Shown one piece after another: positions 1 through 11,425 of a DNA stretch of 64,000 nucleotides (the first letter of the stretch is position 1; every line of letters starts with the position of its first letter). This DNA is from Sycobia sp. Sy_11. Lineage: Eukaryota > Arthropoda > Insecta > Hymenoptera > Epichrysomallidae. Made by a program: the position numbers and the translations under genes. The DNA lies in contig JACCIC010000286.1 of assembly GCA_018907035.1 (NCBI GenBank), positions 62,001 through 126,000 of the forward strand, read 5' to 3'. The notes below the pieces were generated by a model. The model saw only the letters and a list, made by a program, of their open reading frames with translations, searched no databases and had not been told where the DNA came from.

Positions 1-472
1 AAATCGGGAGGAGGGATATATCGCCTTGCCGCCAATCAAACATCAACCTTTCAGTTCATCATCACAGACAATCACCTGTCTTTTTTTTTAGCAACTAATT
101 GTCAAAGGGATTTCTGTGTGAGCGGTAGGATAACATGAATGTCTTCGATTACATTCGTTAAATCAGATCATTGCGTTGCGTCTCCTACATGCAAGCATAA
201 AAAGTTCTCTCTAATCTTTGTTCAAACAAAATAATCTGACCTTCGTTCACCCAGTCGAACCTATATTTATGTTTTTTCACTCAATCAATCGTAAAAGAGG
301 GTCTAGTTTCGGGAGACGCAGAATCTTGATATAAAATGAGAATGTGAGCACGAAACTTTACATTTCTTGTCATCACTACAGCTTCTAAAGGAGCATAATG
401 TCAAGAGTACGACAATATGAGGTTGTTTTTAAGACAGTGTTTGGAAGATAAAGTTTTCCTCTGTGACATACA

Positions 473-815
473 GGGATTCCAAACAAGTGGCCCGCAAAGC
501 TTCATTTTAAAAGAATTTAGTTTGCTTAGTTTAGAAGAAGGTGCACTGCCCACCGTGTACCTCTTTCAGCCACCATTTCCATGGAGAGCATTCACTTGAA
601 GAGAAAAAAAACGGTAGACTGGCTGCAACGTGAATATCATAGAATTGTATGGGATAATGGGATTCTGGCAACATTCATTATCACCAACTCAAAAGGACAT
701 TAGATATTTCTTGCTCTGGAGTGCAAAAATTGTATGTGAAGAGGCGAGAGAAGAAGGAATGGTTATCGGACGTCTACCAAATATGTAAGTAATTTTCATA
801 CTTTTACAATCATCT

Positions 816-870
<55 letters not shown>

Positions 871-1172
871 TGTACGTTTATTATACTTGTTCATCTTTAT
901 TCATACTTTTTCATACTTTTCTCATACTTGGATAAAATACTTTTCACACTCTTTGTAAAAAATAATTTAATTCCAGAATTATATCGGACGTGGAGGAGTT
1001 GCATTATCCTTCATTACAACCAATGCAGAGTGAAGGTTCATATGTGCTGTGTCAAAACCATCAATTGTGTAGGAGACATTTACCAATGTGTGCCATGCAG
1101 AACGTCATGATAATATGCACATGGTTACAAAATTATTTGAGTGGAATGAATGGACGAGACGAAATTAGATAA
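473..1172 (+). other. candidate spliced transcript, two exons
   Basis: A possible acceptor (CATACAG) ends at 472. A consensus donor (ATAT/GTAAGT) lies at about 784 and a good acceptor (TTCCAG) ends near 976. The intron between carries a (TA)n tract and T-rich sequence before the acceptor. The second exon is open to a stop at 1,172 and is followed by A-rich DNA containing AATAAA-like sites. The reading frames do not join into one convincing protein, so a non-coding RNA or chance splice-like signals are equally possible. I recognise no domain. Confidence 0.18.
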
Positions 1173-1173
1173 G

Positions 1174-1483
1174 AATATAATAAAATGTATATTACTATAA
1201 AAAATATTATTAATAAAATAAATTTATAAAACAAATTATAACTTTAATTAATTTTCCTATTCCATTACAATATAAATGTATTTGATAAATTAAAATTTTA
1301 TTAATTTTCAATAAACTGAATTTATATTAACAACAAGTTATTCATAAAAAAAATTATCTACATAATAAATTGTATATTAGAATAAAAAATATATTAATAG
1401 ATAAAATTTATAATAAAATCATAAAAAAATTTTAATATATTTGTTAATTCAGTAAAAAAATTTTTGTATTTACGACTTCTACA

Positions 1484-1533
<50 letters not shown>

Positions 1534-1961
1534 ATTATATTTTTAACTTCTAAAATATAAGTAATAAGTTCATCATATACATTATTATAAATTATGAGAG
1601 TAGGGATAGGTTTTTGGATATAAAAAAAACAGTTTCCTTTAAATATTGTTTTATATTATAATACTGTAAAAGTATATTAATAAACTAACTTCATAAAATT
1701 TTAATTTTATTTTCTATTTCTTTAAAACTAAATATATTTTTCACTTATTTAATCTTATTTAATATGGATAACCAAGTTTTATAATTATATTATAAATAAT
1801 ATGAGATTAAGGAAAGGTGATTGACTATTAATAAAATATTTTATTTTTATTTATTATCATATTTATAATATTTATATTTTTTATTTATTTTTTATTATAT
1901 ACATATTACATTTATATCTATTTTTTTTATTTTGTCTACGATAGTATAATTTCCTCAGAAA
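1174..1961. other. AT-rich non-coding spacer with (TA)n
   Basis: Very A+T-rich DNA with a (TA)n tract at 1,486-1,530. I see no coding region. The right end would be the 3' UTR of the minus-strand candidate gene, and A-rich AATAAA-like sequence lies at about 1,920-1,935 on that strand. Confidence 0.5.
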
Positions 1962-2698
1962 TTATTTTTGGGGCTTCTCCTTTTCATTTTCCTCTGGAAT
2001 GCTTATTACGCTGTTGCTTTGGCTACTGCGACGGCTACAACTGCTACTGCGGCTGCAGATACGACTTCGGCTGCGGCTACTTCTTTGCGATGTAGATATG
2101 ATTGCTTTCTGCTCATTTTTTATTTGAGAATATTTCGCCAACTCTCTGGCATCTGGAACTGAAAATAAATTAATAAATTAAATAAAATAAATAACAAAAT
2201 AAATTATAAATTAAAATAAATAATAAAATAAATAATAAATAAAATTAATAAATTAATATAAATGATTAATTAAATAAGAAATAAAAATAAAAATGAAATA
2301 AATTAAAAAATGAAATATTGAATGAAATAAATTATGAAATTAAAGAAAATAAATTAACAAAATAAATAATAATAAATTAAAATAAATAATAAAATGAATT
2401 AAATAATAAATATGAATAATAATGAAATATATAATTAATAAAATTAAATAAAGAAATTGAAAGAAATAATAAATGAAATAAAATCAATAACAAAATGATA
2501 CATAAATAATAAATATAAATAAATAAAGAAAAATTTTCCTTACATTTAAATGACTCCAGGGATTTCTCGATTTTCACGGCGTACTTTAAGCATGCCACCA
2601 TTGCCTCCAATTATTGGAGGGATAATTCCAGGCTGTTTTTTTCTCACGGATGCGTCATCTCCGACGAGCCGAATAGAAGATGAATTTTGGTCATCCAT
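1962..2698 (-). CDS. candidate two-exon gene with arginine/serine-rich C-terminus
   Basis: The upstream exon has an ATG at 2,698 in a good context (gcgaaaATGGAT). It opens with MDDQNSSS and continues through a Pro/Gly-rich stretch (PGIIPPIIGG). It reaches a strong donor (AAAT/GTAAGG) at 2,544. A 384-bp AT-rich intron ends in a pyrimidine tract and AG at 2,159. The downstream exon encodes an RS-type tail (RSSRSRSR, CSRRSSQSN) and stops at 1,962, with A-rich sequence following. RS tails are typical of splicing-related nuclear proteins, but I cannot name a family. Oddity: in the ATG frame a TAA at 2,546 lies just before the donor. A different frame of the same exon joins the RS exon cleanly. Either the true donor lies further upstream (for example near GTACGC) or the gene is broken. 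Two CCAAT boxes upstream support a real promoter. Confidence 0.35.
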
Positions 2699-2876
2699 TT
2701 TCGCGGCACCTTCTGCGAGACTAGTCGCGTTTGCTTCCCCATGGCCTTGCTGAAACTTTTCCCTGCTAGTACTCTCATTTTTTCACGATGAAGGAAGCTA
2801 AAGGAAGATGACCAAAAGCAACTTTCCTCCCAGGTATTTAGAGCAATTTCAAAGTAGCAGAGGAGAGAAAAGCCTT

Positions 2877-2946
2877 CTCTCATTGGTTCAGAAAAGTCTC
2901 CTCCTTCATTTTCCATAGCTCAAAAAAGGTTTTCTCATTGGTTTCT
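2877..2946 (-). promoter_or_regulatory. tandem CCAAT boxes
   Basis: On the minus strand the string AACCAATGAGA occurs twice, about 57 bp apart (near 2,936-2,945 and 2,880-2,890), each within a similar flank. They lie about 180-250 bp upstream of the candidate ATG at 2,698. Paired CCAAT boxes at this distance suit a TATA-less housekeeping promoter. The function is inferred. Confidence 0.3.
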
Positions 2947-3504
2947 CTAAGTTTCCAATCTTAACCTTTCCCTTCCGAATCGCTTCATAAAATTATAAAT
3001 AGTTAGAAACTAATATTGCAAGAAATTCATTTCCCATTGTTACTCATCTATCTCGACACACATAGACTCTATTTCATCTCCACACGTTAAAAAATCATGG
3101 TTAAAAAATAAGGTCAGTTCGGAGACGATTCAAAAATATCAAAATCACTGTAGTCATCCATCTAGTTTCGTAAAAAATATATTACTGTTCATTCTATATA
3201 ATTATGTTTACAGAAGCAAATAAGAGATGTAGAAAAGGATTTCTCGCTTTCGTTTCCCTCATAAATCTCTTCCTCCCTATAATAATAAACACATAACACC
3301 TATAACCAGTAGCAGTAAACTGATTTTCAAAGTCATAAAACTGTATACCTGTGTAGCGGGCACAGTAGCTGCCCCCCTTCACCCCTAGCGCACGCATACG
3401 GTCTTGTATCCATAGAGAGGGAGGGGTCGCTTTTGCTTTTCCTTCGAGTGAAAATGGATCTATGAATGATGAGTTTTCGAATGCTATATAGCTACAAGAA
3501 AAGG

Positions 3505-3880
3505 TCGTTTCCTAAAAAGCCTTGTCGAGTGAAAATATACAAAATAAACTTTTCGAAAACATGCGTAACCAATATGTATAGAATCTTGCATCATATTAAA
3601 AGAGTATGTGGAACGTTCTCATCACGAAAACAACCTCGATGTCAATTGCATGGCTATAATTTTGTTCATTAGTGTTGCATTAGTGTTGCATTCTTGAAGA
3701 TTACTGAAATCATATTTAAATAACCGAAAACAGTACTTCAGGGTAATAAAAAAACTATAAAATTTTTCGAAGAGTCTCGTCGACTGAAAATATACCGAAT
3801 AAATTTTTCGAAAACAAGCGTCACCAATATGCATAGAATCTTACACCATATTAAGAGAGTATGTGGAACGTTTTCACACC
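3505..3880 (+). repeat. diverged direct repeat, two units about 257 bp apart
   Basis: The segment at about 3,505-3,625 (beginning with AAGGTCGTTTCC) recurs at about 3,762-3,880. Both units share the blocks tttcgaaaaca, accaatatg, atagaatctt and gagtatgtggaacgtt in the same order. They look like an old segmental tandem duplication. No coding role is visible. Confidence 0.6.
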
Positions 3881-4075
3881 TTATGTTCGCATCACATTAT
3901 TAGACAGCATATCGTAGCAATAGAAGAAAACAAATAAAACAGTAAAACTAATAGCTATAGGCATAATGGCACATTTTAAGGCACACTGCCCAGGTATTGC
4001 TCGATTCGAAAGGAACCTTGAGTAACTCGTCGTTGTGACGTCAGACGGGATACTGGCACAATTTTGAGGACTGGG

Positions 4076-4111
4076 AGTGTGCCAGAATGAATGTATACGT
4101 TCTGGCACACT
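4076..4111. repeat. perfect 12-bp hairpin
   Basis: The arms AGTGTGCCAGAA (4,076-4,087) and TTCTGGCACACT (4,100-4,111) are exact reverse complements around a 12-nt loop. A further TGTGCCAGAATG follows at about 4,118, and a related tactggcaca lies at 4,050, so the motif is locally clustered. It could be the remnant of a small inverted-repeat element. No gene is attached. Confidence 0.6.
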
Positions 4112-5490
4112 TTTAGCTGTGCCAGAATGCCTATATGTCAGTATGCCTATAGCCTACCTACACAATTTAAATATTTATTAATTAATTTACAAAAAATCGA
4201 AGAACTAAGCGGAGCTGAATCTATTTTTAGATTTTTATGTTCTTTCATTTTTTATAAGCTGATCGTTTATATAAAAAAGCAATCTAGACAACAATTGTAC
4301 CCAATTGATAAAAATCATGAGCGAAGTCCTTTATGTGCACCTTACGGTACAAATTTTGTTGAAAGAAAGAACAGGAGGTGCAGCTAGGAAGGGAAAGCAA
4401 GTATTATGCGATTTGCGCCGATTCATTTTATAGAGTCCCCAAGCCAAGATAGATTGACATTTTAAGCATTGGTATACTAGTAAGTTATGCTTTTTAAGCA
4501 AGCTAAATACACATGAATACTGTTTATTTAAACAATGAATTTAATTACAAAATAGGTTGATTTCATTTTCTCTTTTTAATGGCAAATAATTATATAGGAA
4601 AATCAAATTATGCGTAAGAGAAAAGAGATAATATACTCTCACTGGATAATATTAAATGCTTAATAGCAAAAACGTTATATTTTAATGTATAATGCAACTG
4701 CCTTATTTTGAGTGTAACTTCGTATATACATTTATTTCGTCGTCAACAATGCTGCGAGAACTCGCGGTAGCGGGACCCCTCACGTATAACGCGAACTACA
4801 CCGTTTGTCTGTTTCCGTTTAACCACTTATCACGTCAGAATTAGTAGTGCGTTACGTAAAATGAGCCCAAGGGTAGATTCGCGTGAGAAGCACAGAAACA
4901 TTTACACGAGTGGCTGCAGCATCTAATATATATATTACAGCAGCGCTTTCTCATACAGCCTTGTGCAAAGGTAGAGGGTTATAAGTGCGTATTATTCTCC
5001 ATAATTTAGGTGATATGGCTGTGTTTATATTAATTTGTTAATTAGAAATTTACATTTAATTAGAAAACTCGATAGATCGATCTATTTCAACATATAATGA
5101 ATAAATACAGATTCATTTATTATAATATCTCTAAATATGTCAGGTACTGTTATTTAAACTCCATAATTAAAATAAATCTTTAGTTTATTATTAAATTTTT
5201 TTTATTTAACCTTGATGGAAGTTCATACATCCTGCTAAATATTAAGTAAAGGTCGAGTGGTTCACGTTAAAGCATATTAGGAACACAATGAATAATTATC
5301 TTGTAGAACAACGATTTGAAAGGCGAACTTATTGCCTACTTCTACGTTTATTTCATTTGGCGGTATTCTTTTCGTCTGTAATACAAACATAGCCATGAGT
5401 GTCCCATAGAAATAAATTACAGATGCACGCGATCAATAAAAAGGGCTGGTCTCGTAGAGAACAACGCCGTTCCAATTGCTAAGTTTTCAC

Positions 5491-5546
<56 letters not shown>

Positions 5547-5619
5547 AGGTATTAATTTTCTTTTAATACAAATAATAGTTCACATTGGAATATCCGTTCG
5601 TATACCCTTACTCTCCCAG

Positions 5620-5672
<53 letters not shown>

Positions 5673-7436
5673 TTCTTTTTCGCCACACCTCACCAATATC
5701 GCGGATGTAAATCGAATAAGACAGATGATCGATAGCGGGTGACGGGAGGGGGGTTAGAGACACTTGGGAACGCGCAATTACGTTCGCATGCTTGAAGAAC
5801 ATATCTGACGGGTATCCAATGCCACAATTACTCGAAGCGTCCGTAACTATGGCTAACGTCCTTCACCTGAGCTCCTCCTCCCCTTCTCCTTCATTGCTTT
5901 CTTGGTACGCGTAGATACACGGCTTTTGGGTGCTTTATGAACGTTGATGAGCACCACCGACGTGGGCGAGTTGTACCCGAGTATTTACCGATCCCAATTG
6001 GTTTCGTGATTGTATCTAAGTGTTTGGAAGACGAGAGTACGCGCGAGCGATGCATAGGGTCTCCTGACTGTTTGGACAATGCTTCACGGCCAATACATAT
6101 ATACATATATATATATAGGCATCCTGCAAGCCTGATCAAAGATTAACGTCTCTTGGCTTTGCGTGTACGGGTATATATATTGACGTTTGGTTGATTTTCT
6201 AAGGGTTAATTTTTGTAGAATCGTTGTAATGTAACTAGTCGAGCATGTTTGAATGCTGTTATAATAGTTTGGAACGAAAGTATGTAAGAATGTATGGTAT
6301 AATGGGCAGTAAGTAACATTTATTGAATAGAGGTAAAATTTTAAAATGGTTTAGTAAAAATTTTTGAAGGTTCGGGTTAATAAAAATAATGCTATATACC
6401 TTCTGAAATATAAATTAGTAAACAGTTCGTTTTTTGAATAAATATTTATTTATTCGACATTTTTATAGATTATTAATAAATGTTTCTATTAAGCTATATT
6501 CCTAAAAAGTATGGATAAAATTCTTATTTGCGTCTAAAAACTCTATACGGTTATCATCTGAGCTATCGTATGTGTGAAATAGATAAGTGATAATCTTTTT
6601 AAAAAGAATTAATTTTAGTTTCAACAATATTTTTACATACTACAACTCGACAATATTGCGTCTCCTTTTTCCTTTTACTTAAAATATTATGAAAACGTAA
6701 TTTTATGAATTGATTATTTTTAGAACATAATGAAGCCTTTATTGTATGCATATACGACGACCCAGTATATCTTACAGTTAGTAGTAGCATAATTCTCTAC
6801 TGTTATTTATATCGAAACTTTTTCCTCTCTCTATATAATTTATACTAAAGCTCAATATTATAAAACCAACATTTAACTCAGCTTATGTAACATCGGTGAG
6901 CGTGCAATTCCTTAAGTGGTACCGTGCAGGAAAGTTTTTTTATAGCTCAGACCGTCTTTTCCATGCATCAATTAGTTTCCCTTTTTTCCAAACTTTTAAT
7001 TGTAACTTTGTTCGATCGCCAAACGCGCCGTCAAATTGCATTGCTAGTTATAATCTACATCTGCACGTGCACATACATACAACAACACAAACTCGAGGAT
7101 ACAGCACATTTTGTGGAAAGAACGTATTCGAATCGATAAACTAATTAGGTTCGCGATTTGGCAGAAATACGGCGTATAGCAGAATTGAATACGACAGAGT
7201 TGAACCGGTATTGATACCGATGGTACGAGCATTTGACAATTTGTGAAAGCCGTAGAGTAATATTGTCCAAAGTAAATCCGAGATGAGGAAAGGATGTTAT
7301 TAACAAGTCACTTGCTTTGAGTTATATACGTCAAGTAATAATGAAGAAACATGACATGTGCGCGCATGATAATTAATTCTCTCAATTATGCTTGCCTTTC
7401 CTGTGCTCATAACCTCGCTACTCCGTCTCTCTCTCT

Positions 7437-7467
<31 letters not shown>

Positions 7468-9429
7468 CATCCCTATTCTGAGTGCTGCCTCAGCTTTGCT
7501 CAGTGTTATCCATCGCATACACGAGCCACTCTGGTTGGATTACCCCCATATATTTCTCGCAGAGCCCGGTATACTTGCGAGTCAAGCTTGGAATACAAAA
7601 GCGCAAATTTTCCCCTAAGATAATGAACAGGCCACCACACTTTTCTACTTTATTCAAGTAAAAGAATAGCATTTCTTTTTATCGGCCGCCTATTTGGCAT
7701 TGTATCAATTGCAGAAATGACTGAGTTTGTTTGGGCGATTTGATTCGCAGGCTGTGTCGAAGGCATGGTAGCAATATCACTCTGATTATTTACAAAGATA
7801 AGGAGTGGAAAAAGTTTCATTCGCAATCATATGATATGGAAGTAGAGAATTAAAATAGGCGTACTATAATTCTAAAACCAAACAGTACGAAGGCAATTCA
7901 GTCAAGCCAAACAAATAAATTGGAAAGCCCAACAAATGGACTGACAATCGTTTCCGAAGCTCAGGGGCGAATTTCTTCAACTTTCTGTTGCCCCTACCCA
8001 TTCTTCGATCCATGCAAGCAAACTCAGTCAGGGGTTGAATTAGCAATTAGAAATCCGATACCCACCCAGAGCAATTGTCGGGATCGACGCTCGTTGTTTC
8101 TTCGACGATACACCGCCAACGCCCGGGCCAGCCCCTTCCACAGGTAGTGAAGGAAACGGACGGGGAACACACGCTTTGCGTGGCCAAAAGAACCCGTGTA
8201 CTGGTTGCTTGAACTACAGTAGCCTGTTCTCACTGCGACAGGTAGGACTATCAATGGGCATATACGCGCCCTCGCGTGCAGGGGTGCCACGACGGAGACC
8301 ACAGCAAGGCTATGCACGGAGAACTGCGAGAACGCATAGTATGACAATTATGCCTCCATCACTCCCCTCTACTCCCCTAGAGGGCTTATAATTACAGTGC
8401 GTTTCGCGGTGTATTACTACTGGATATTAAACGGCGGATACGTGCGCGCGTGGTTCGCAGAACTGCGAAGCTCTTGGCTTTCTCGCTTTTATTACTGCCT
8501 CGGGGCATCATATTACGAAACCAAGCGATTGGCAAGCATATGAAATTATTAAATTCTGTGAATTTAATAATTGTTCCAGGAATCTCAATAACGATGACTT
8601 CTTTTTAGTAGGTCAAAGTAGTCATACGAAAAACTACACTTTACGTATAGAAATTTCGATAAATTGTCGCCTCATTCTTTTATAGTATTCTTGCTCGAAA
8701 ATTCTGAAAAATGTCATATGAAATAATTTTCTCGAACGGAAAGATCCTATGACATTGTATTCGCTACATACGATATATATTAAAATTCATTTTCACTTCT
8801 TCATCAGGAATATTACATCTAAATATTTTATTCGATGAAAAAAAACGTCTTGACCGAGAATTGTTAGTTCACCAGCTAACTCCTTATCATACATAGCATA
8901 AACGGAATGTGAACTATGTGTGACTTATTATACTATATATTATAACTGATATACAATGTGCGAGTGAGACTATTAAAATTCTGTAATGATCTTTACTTTT
9001 TGTTTTTGAATTATAATATTTTATATTAAATTGCATTAATCTCCAAATTTATTTGTTAAAATTACAAATAATAACAATAATAATAATAAACAACAATATA
9101 ACGATCGTAATAATAATTTTCCTTTAATTGAATAGTAGAACGTTCATCCAATAACTCAATTCGTTGACAGCGTAGAGGTCTCGCATTGAAGACTACTGCT
9201 GAATTCGGCCCTTGGTTATGCGGGATTCGAAACTAGTAAAGCTATTCTTCTTTTGATAGCATGAATGCAGCCCAGGAACTGTCTATAGAGACATAACTTC
9301 AGGGCTGCGCCATCTTATTTACCCAACCGGATTTAGAAGGTCCTTTTTCTAGCCTTTTATATGATTAAGGATAATCTTACAATAAAAAATCTATCTCAGA
9401 CCACGTCTTTATGCTATAAAGCATCTGCT
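4112..9429. other. long region without recognisable genes
   Basis: Only short unconvincing reading frames are present. It contains (TA)n at 5,492-5,546, (CT)n at 5,621-5,669 and 7,425-7,470, and an AAT-rich patch near 9,070-9,120. GC-richer unique islands lie at about 4,740-4,930, 5,680-6,060 and 7,860-8,480. The last contains CAG/GTAG and CAG/GTAGG donor-like sites and could hold exons or regulatory DNA, but nothing there identifies a product. Confidence 0.5.
5492..5669. repeat. (TA)n and (CT)n microsatellites
   Basis: (TA)n at 5,492-5,546 and (CT)n at 5,621-5,669. Open frames across them are artefacts of the repeats. Confidence 0.9.
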
Positions 9430-10037
9430 AGAGAATAATATCCGGCCAAAACTGTTTACTCATCTGAAAGTTTCTTCGGTACCATCTTCGCGCATAGCTT
9501 TTTCATCATAAAATCTTCGATTAAAATCTTTCTAACTGTTTCTCCATTAACATACAACTCGTCAGCCAACATTTGTATGGCGAGTCGTCAGTCTTGACAA
9601 ACAAGAGCGCGGATGCGCTGCACATTCGCGTCGGTTCGCACTTGAATTGGCCTTCCGCTCCGCGCCTCGTCTTTGACGTTTTCAAGGCCTTTTTTTAAAA
9701 TCGTTATGCCAGCGAAAGACCTGACTACGTCTCAGGACATCACTACCATAAACTTTAAACACTTTTTCATAAGTTTCCGTCGCAGTTTCGTCGAGCTTCA
9801 CACAAAATTTTATCAGGCACCGTTATAAATTTCGCTATTTCATTTTCGTGACATGCACTACTCGCGCGTTGCTACAAATACAACATTAAACAGCTGGCGA
9901 AAAAATGATCGTATAAGGTCGTCAATAATCTCAATCGAGAAAGTAGGGGTCTACTATTACGGTGGCGGAGTTACAGTTTCGCAGTGTTACCACAGGCCGA
10001 GAAATACAATCGGTCGCACAACTTAATTGTCTGACCC
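9430..10037 (-). mobile_element. mariner-type transposon, 5' part, broken
   Basis: Reading the minus strand gives the N-terminal helix-turn-helix half of a mariner transposase in several frames. Recognisable blocks include SGRPIQVRTDANVQRIRAL and then LIEDFMMKKLCAKMVPKKL near 9,470-9,520. Stop codons and frameshifts interrupt it. The right edge has a plausible terminal repeat (reading inward ACGGGGTCAGACAATTAAG) beside a TA at about 10,038. The catalytic DDD domain and the left terminus are missing, so this is an inactive 5' fragment. Confidence 0.65.
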
Positions 10038-10039
10038 CG

Positions 10040-10135
10040 TATGTCCATCATGTCGGTCCGGGACGGTAATGCCCACGTTATTTTTCATTTTGAAGAAGTA
10101 GTGATTGAAGAAAACTATTCTATAAGCAAGGAAAA

Positions 10136-10175
<40 letters not shown>

Positions 10176-10640
10176 GTTCTTCTATCGCTGATTAGGATTC
10201 TGAAGTCAAAATTGAAAAATTCGAACTTTTTGCTAAACAAAATATGATAAATCCTTATTTCAACGACTGCAAGTACTCACTCTTAGTACTATCCAGGATC
10301 AACGACGTAGAGGTGTCGAATATCTGATCCCATGTTTTGTAGGTGTACGTGCGCGCGTGTATTTGTTTGTGCGAGTATTTTTCTTTTTTTTATCGGTATG
10401 AAGCAGGAATTAGTTCCAATAGAAGCTTACTGACTATTCTATTCACGGTAGGTCACTTTTAGTCTGATAATCATAAAAGCATGGAGTTAGACTTAATGTT
10501 ACAGAACGGATGTTGTATTGATGTTTCGAGTCTGCTCTCTTTTTTTGCATATATCGTAAAGTACATCTTTTTCTTTTTTTCCATTAGTACAGGAAAATGT
10601 GTTTCTCTAAAACGCATTGCAGATGTTTAAGAGTTTACAT
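10040..10640. other. spacer with (TA)n, no gene seen
   Basis: Non-coding DNA between a mariner relic and a piggyBac relic. It holds a (TA)n tract at 10,137-10,172 and T-rich runs. I see no gene or element boundary. Confidence 0.5.
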
Positions 10641-11425
10641 GTTTCTCTTCTTCTCAAAATAATCGTTAGTTAAACTCTGGAAAAGATAATTTATTTTCGG
10701 GATTCTTCCAATTGTGCAAAGCATGGGAATTTACAAGAGCCATATCAAGAAAATGGAAAAATTTATTTTTATACCATTTCGTTGTCTTTCTGAGTGTTCT
10801 GGTCAAAGATAATGTTTTATCGATTTGATCTAATCTTCCCATATTCTTATTATAATCAGCTAGGTAAGTTGGTTTCACTCTATACTAACAAAATCTTGTA
10901 ATCTTTCTTTCGGTATTTGTAAATCCCGATTCGTGCACCGATGATGTCATGCACGCCTCTTTTTTATCTTGCCACTTCAAAGCCATCCAAATCAAATTGT
11001 TAGCAACTTGAACTGCACCTTTTTGCAATTTCAAATACAAGTAAAGAAATCCCTTTCTGTTTTTTTCTGACTGTACCCCACAAAGAGGAATACTAATTGT
11101 CTGTGTAAACGATGTGACCTTTTTTATAATAAGATTTGATCATATGGACGACAATATTTTCTGAAACCTAATACAAAATCGTGACAGTCAGTATTCGCCT
11201 CTGTATAAATGATAAAGTCTAAGATAACTTCTGCCTCACAATCAACTAGTACATTTTTTTTTATATCGAATATGTGACGTTTTTGTGTAGATATTGTTTG
11301 AAAGCTAAGCGTTCTTTTCACAGAACAAGACTTTCATTGATACACAACTTTTCCCTTGGATTCTATTTCCGATCTTGGCTCAGATTTCTCACTGCTCATG
11401 TTGAAGATATGAATGGTTTAGATAA
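10640..11425 (-). pseudogene. piggyBac-type transposase relic
   Basis: On the minus strand two open pieces (about 11,321-11,124 and 10,878-10,666) match the catalytic and C-terminal part of piggyBac DDD transposases. The second piece contains YLADYNKNMGRLDQID and then KTTKWYKNKFFHFLDMALVN, typical of the YNKxMGGVD block. The first contains ISTQKRH and VILDFIIYTEAN. Between them lies a weaker stretch with KWQDKKEACMTS. Just upstream the usual DES catalytic motif reads NES (INESLVL), followed by a stop. The first catalytic Asp is therefore lost as well as the frame. No terminal repeats were found. Confidence 0.7.

Noticed and set aside
7860..8480. GC-rich island with several open frames on both strands as a coding exon
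   Set aside because: Overlapping frames on both strands show no domain or consistent splice pattern; regulatory or unique DNA is as likely.
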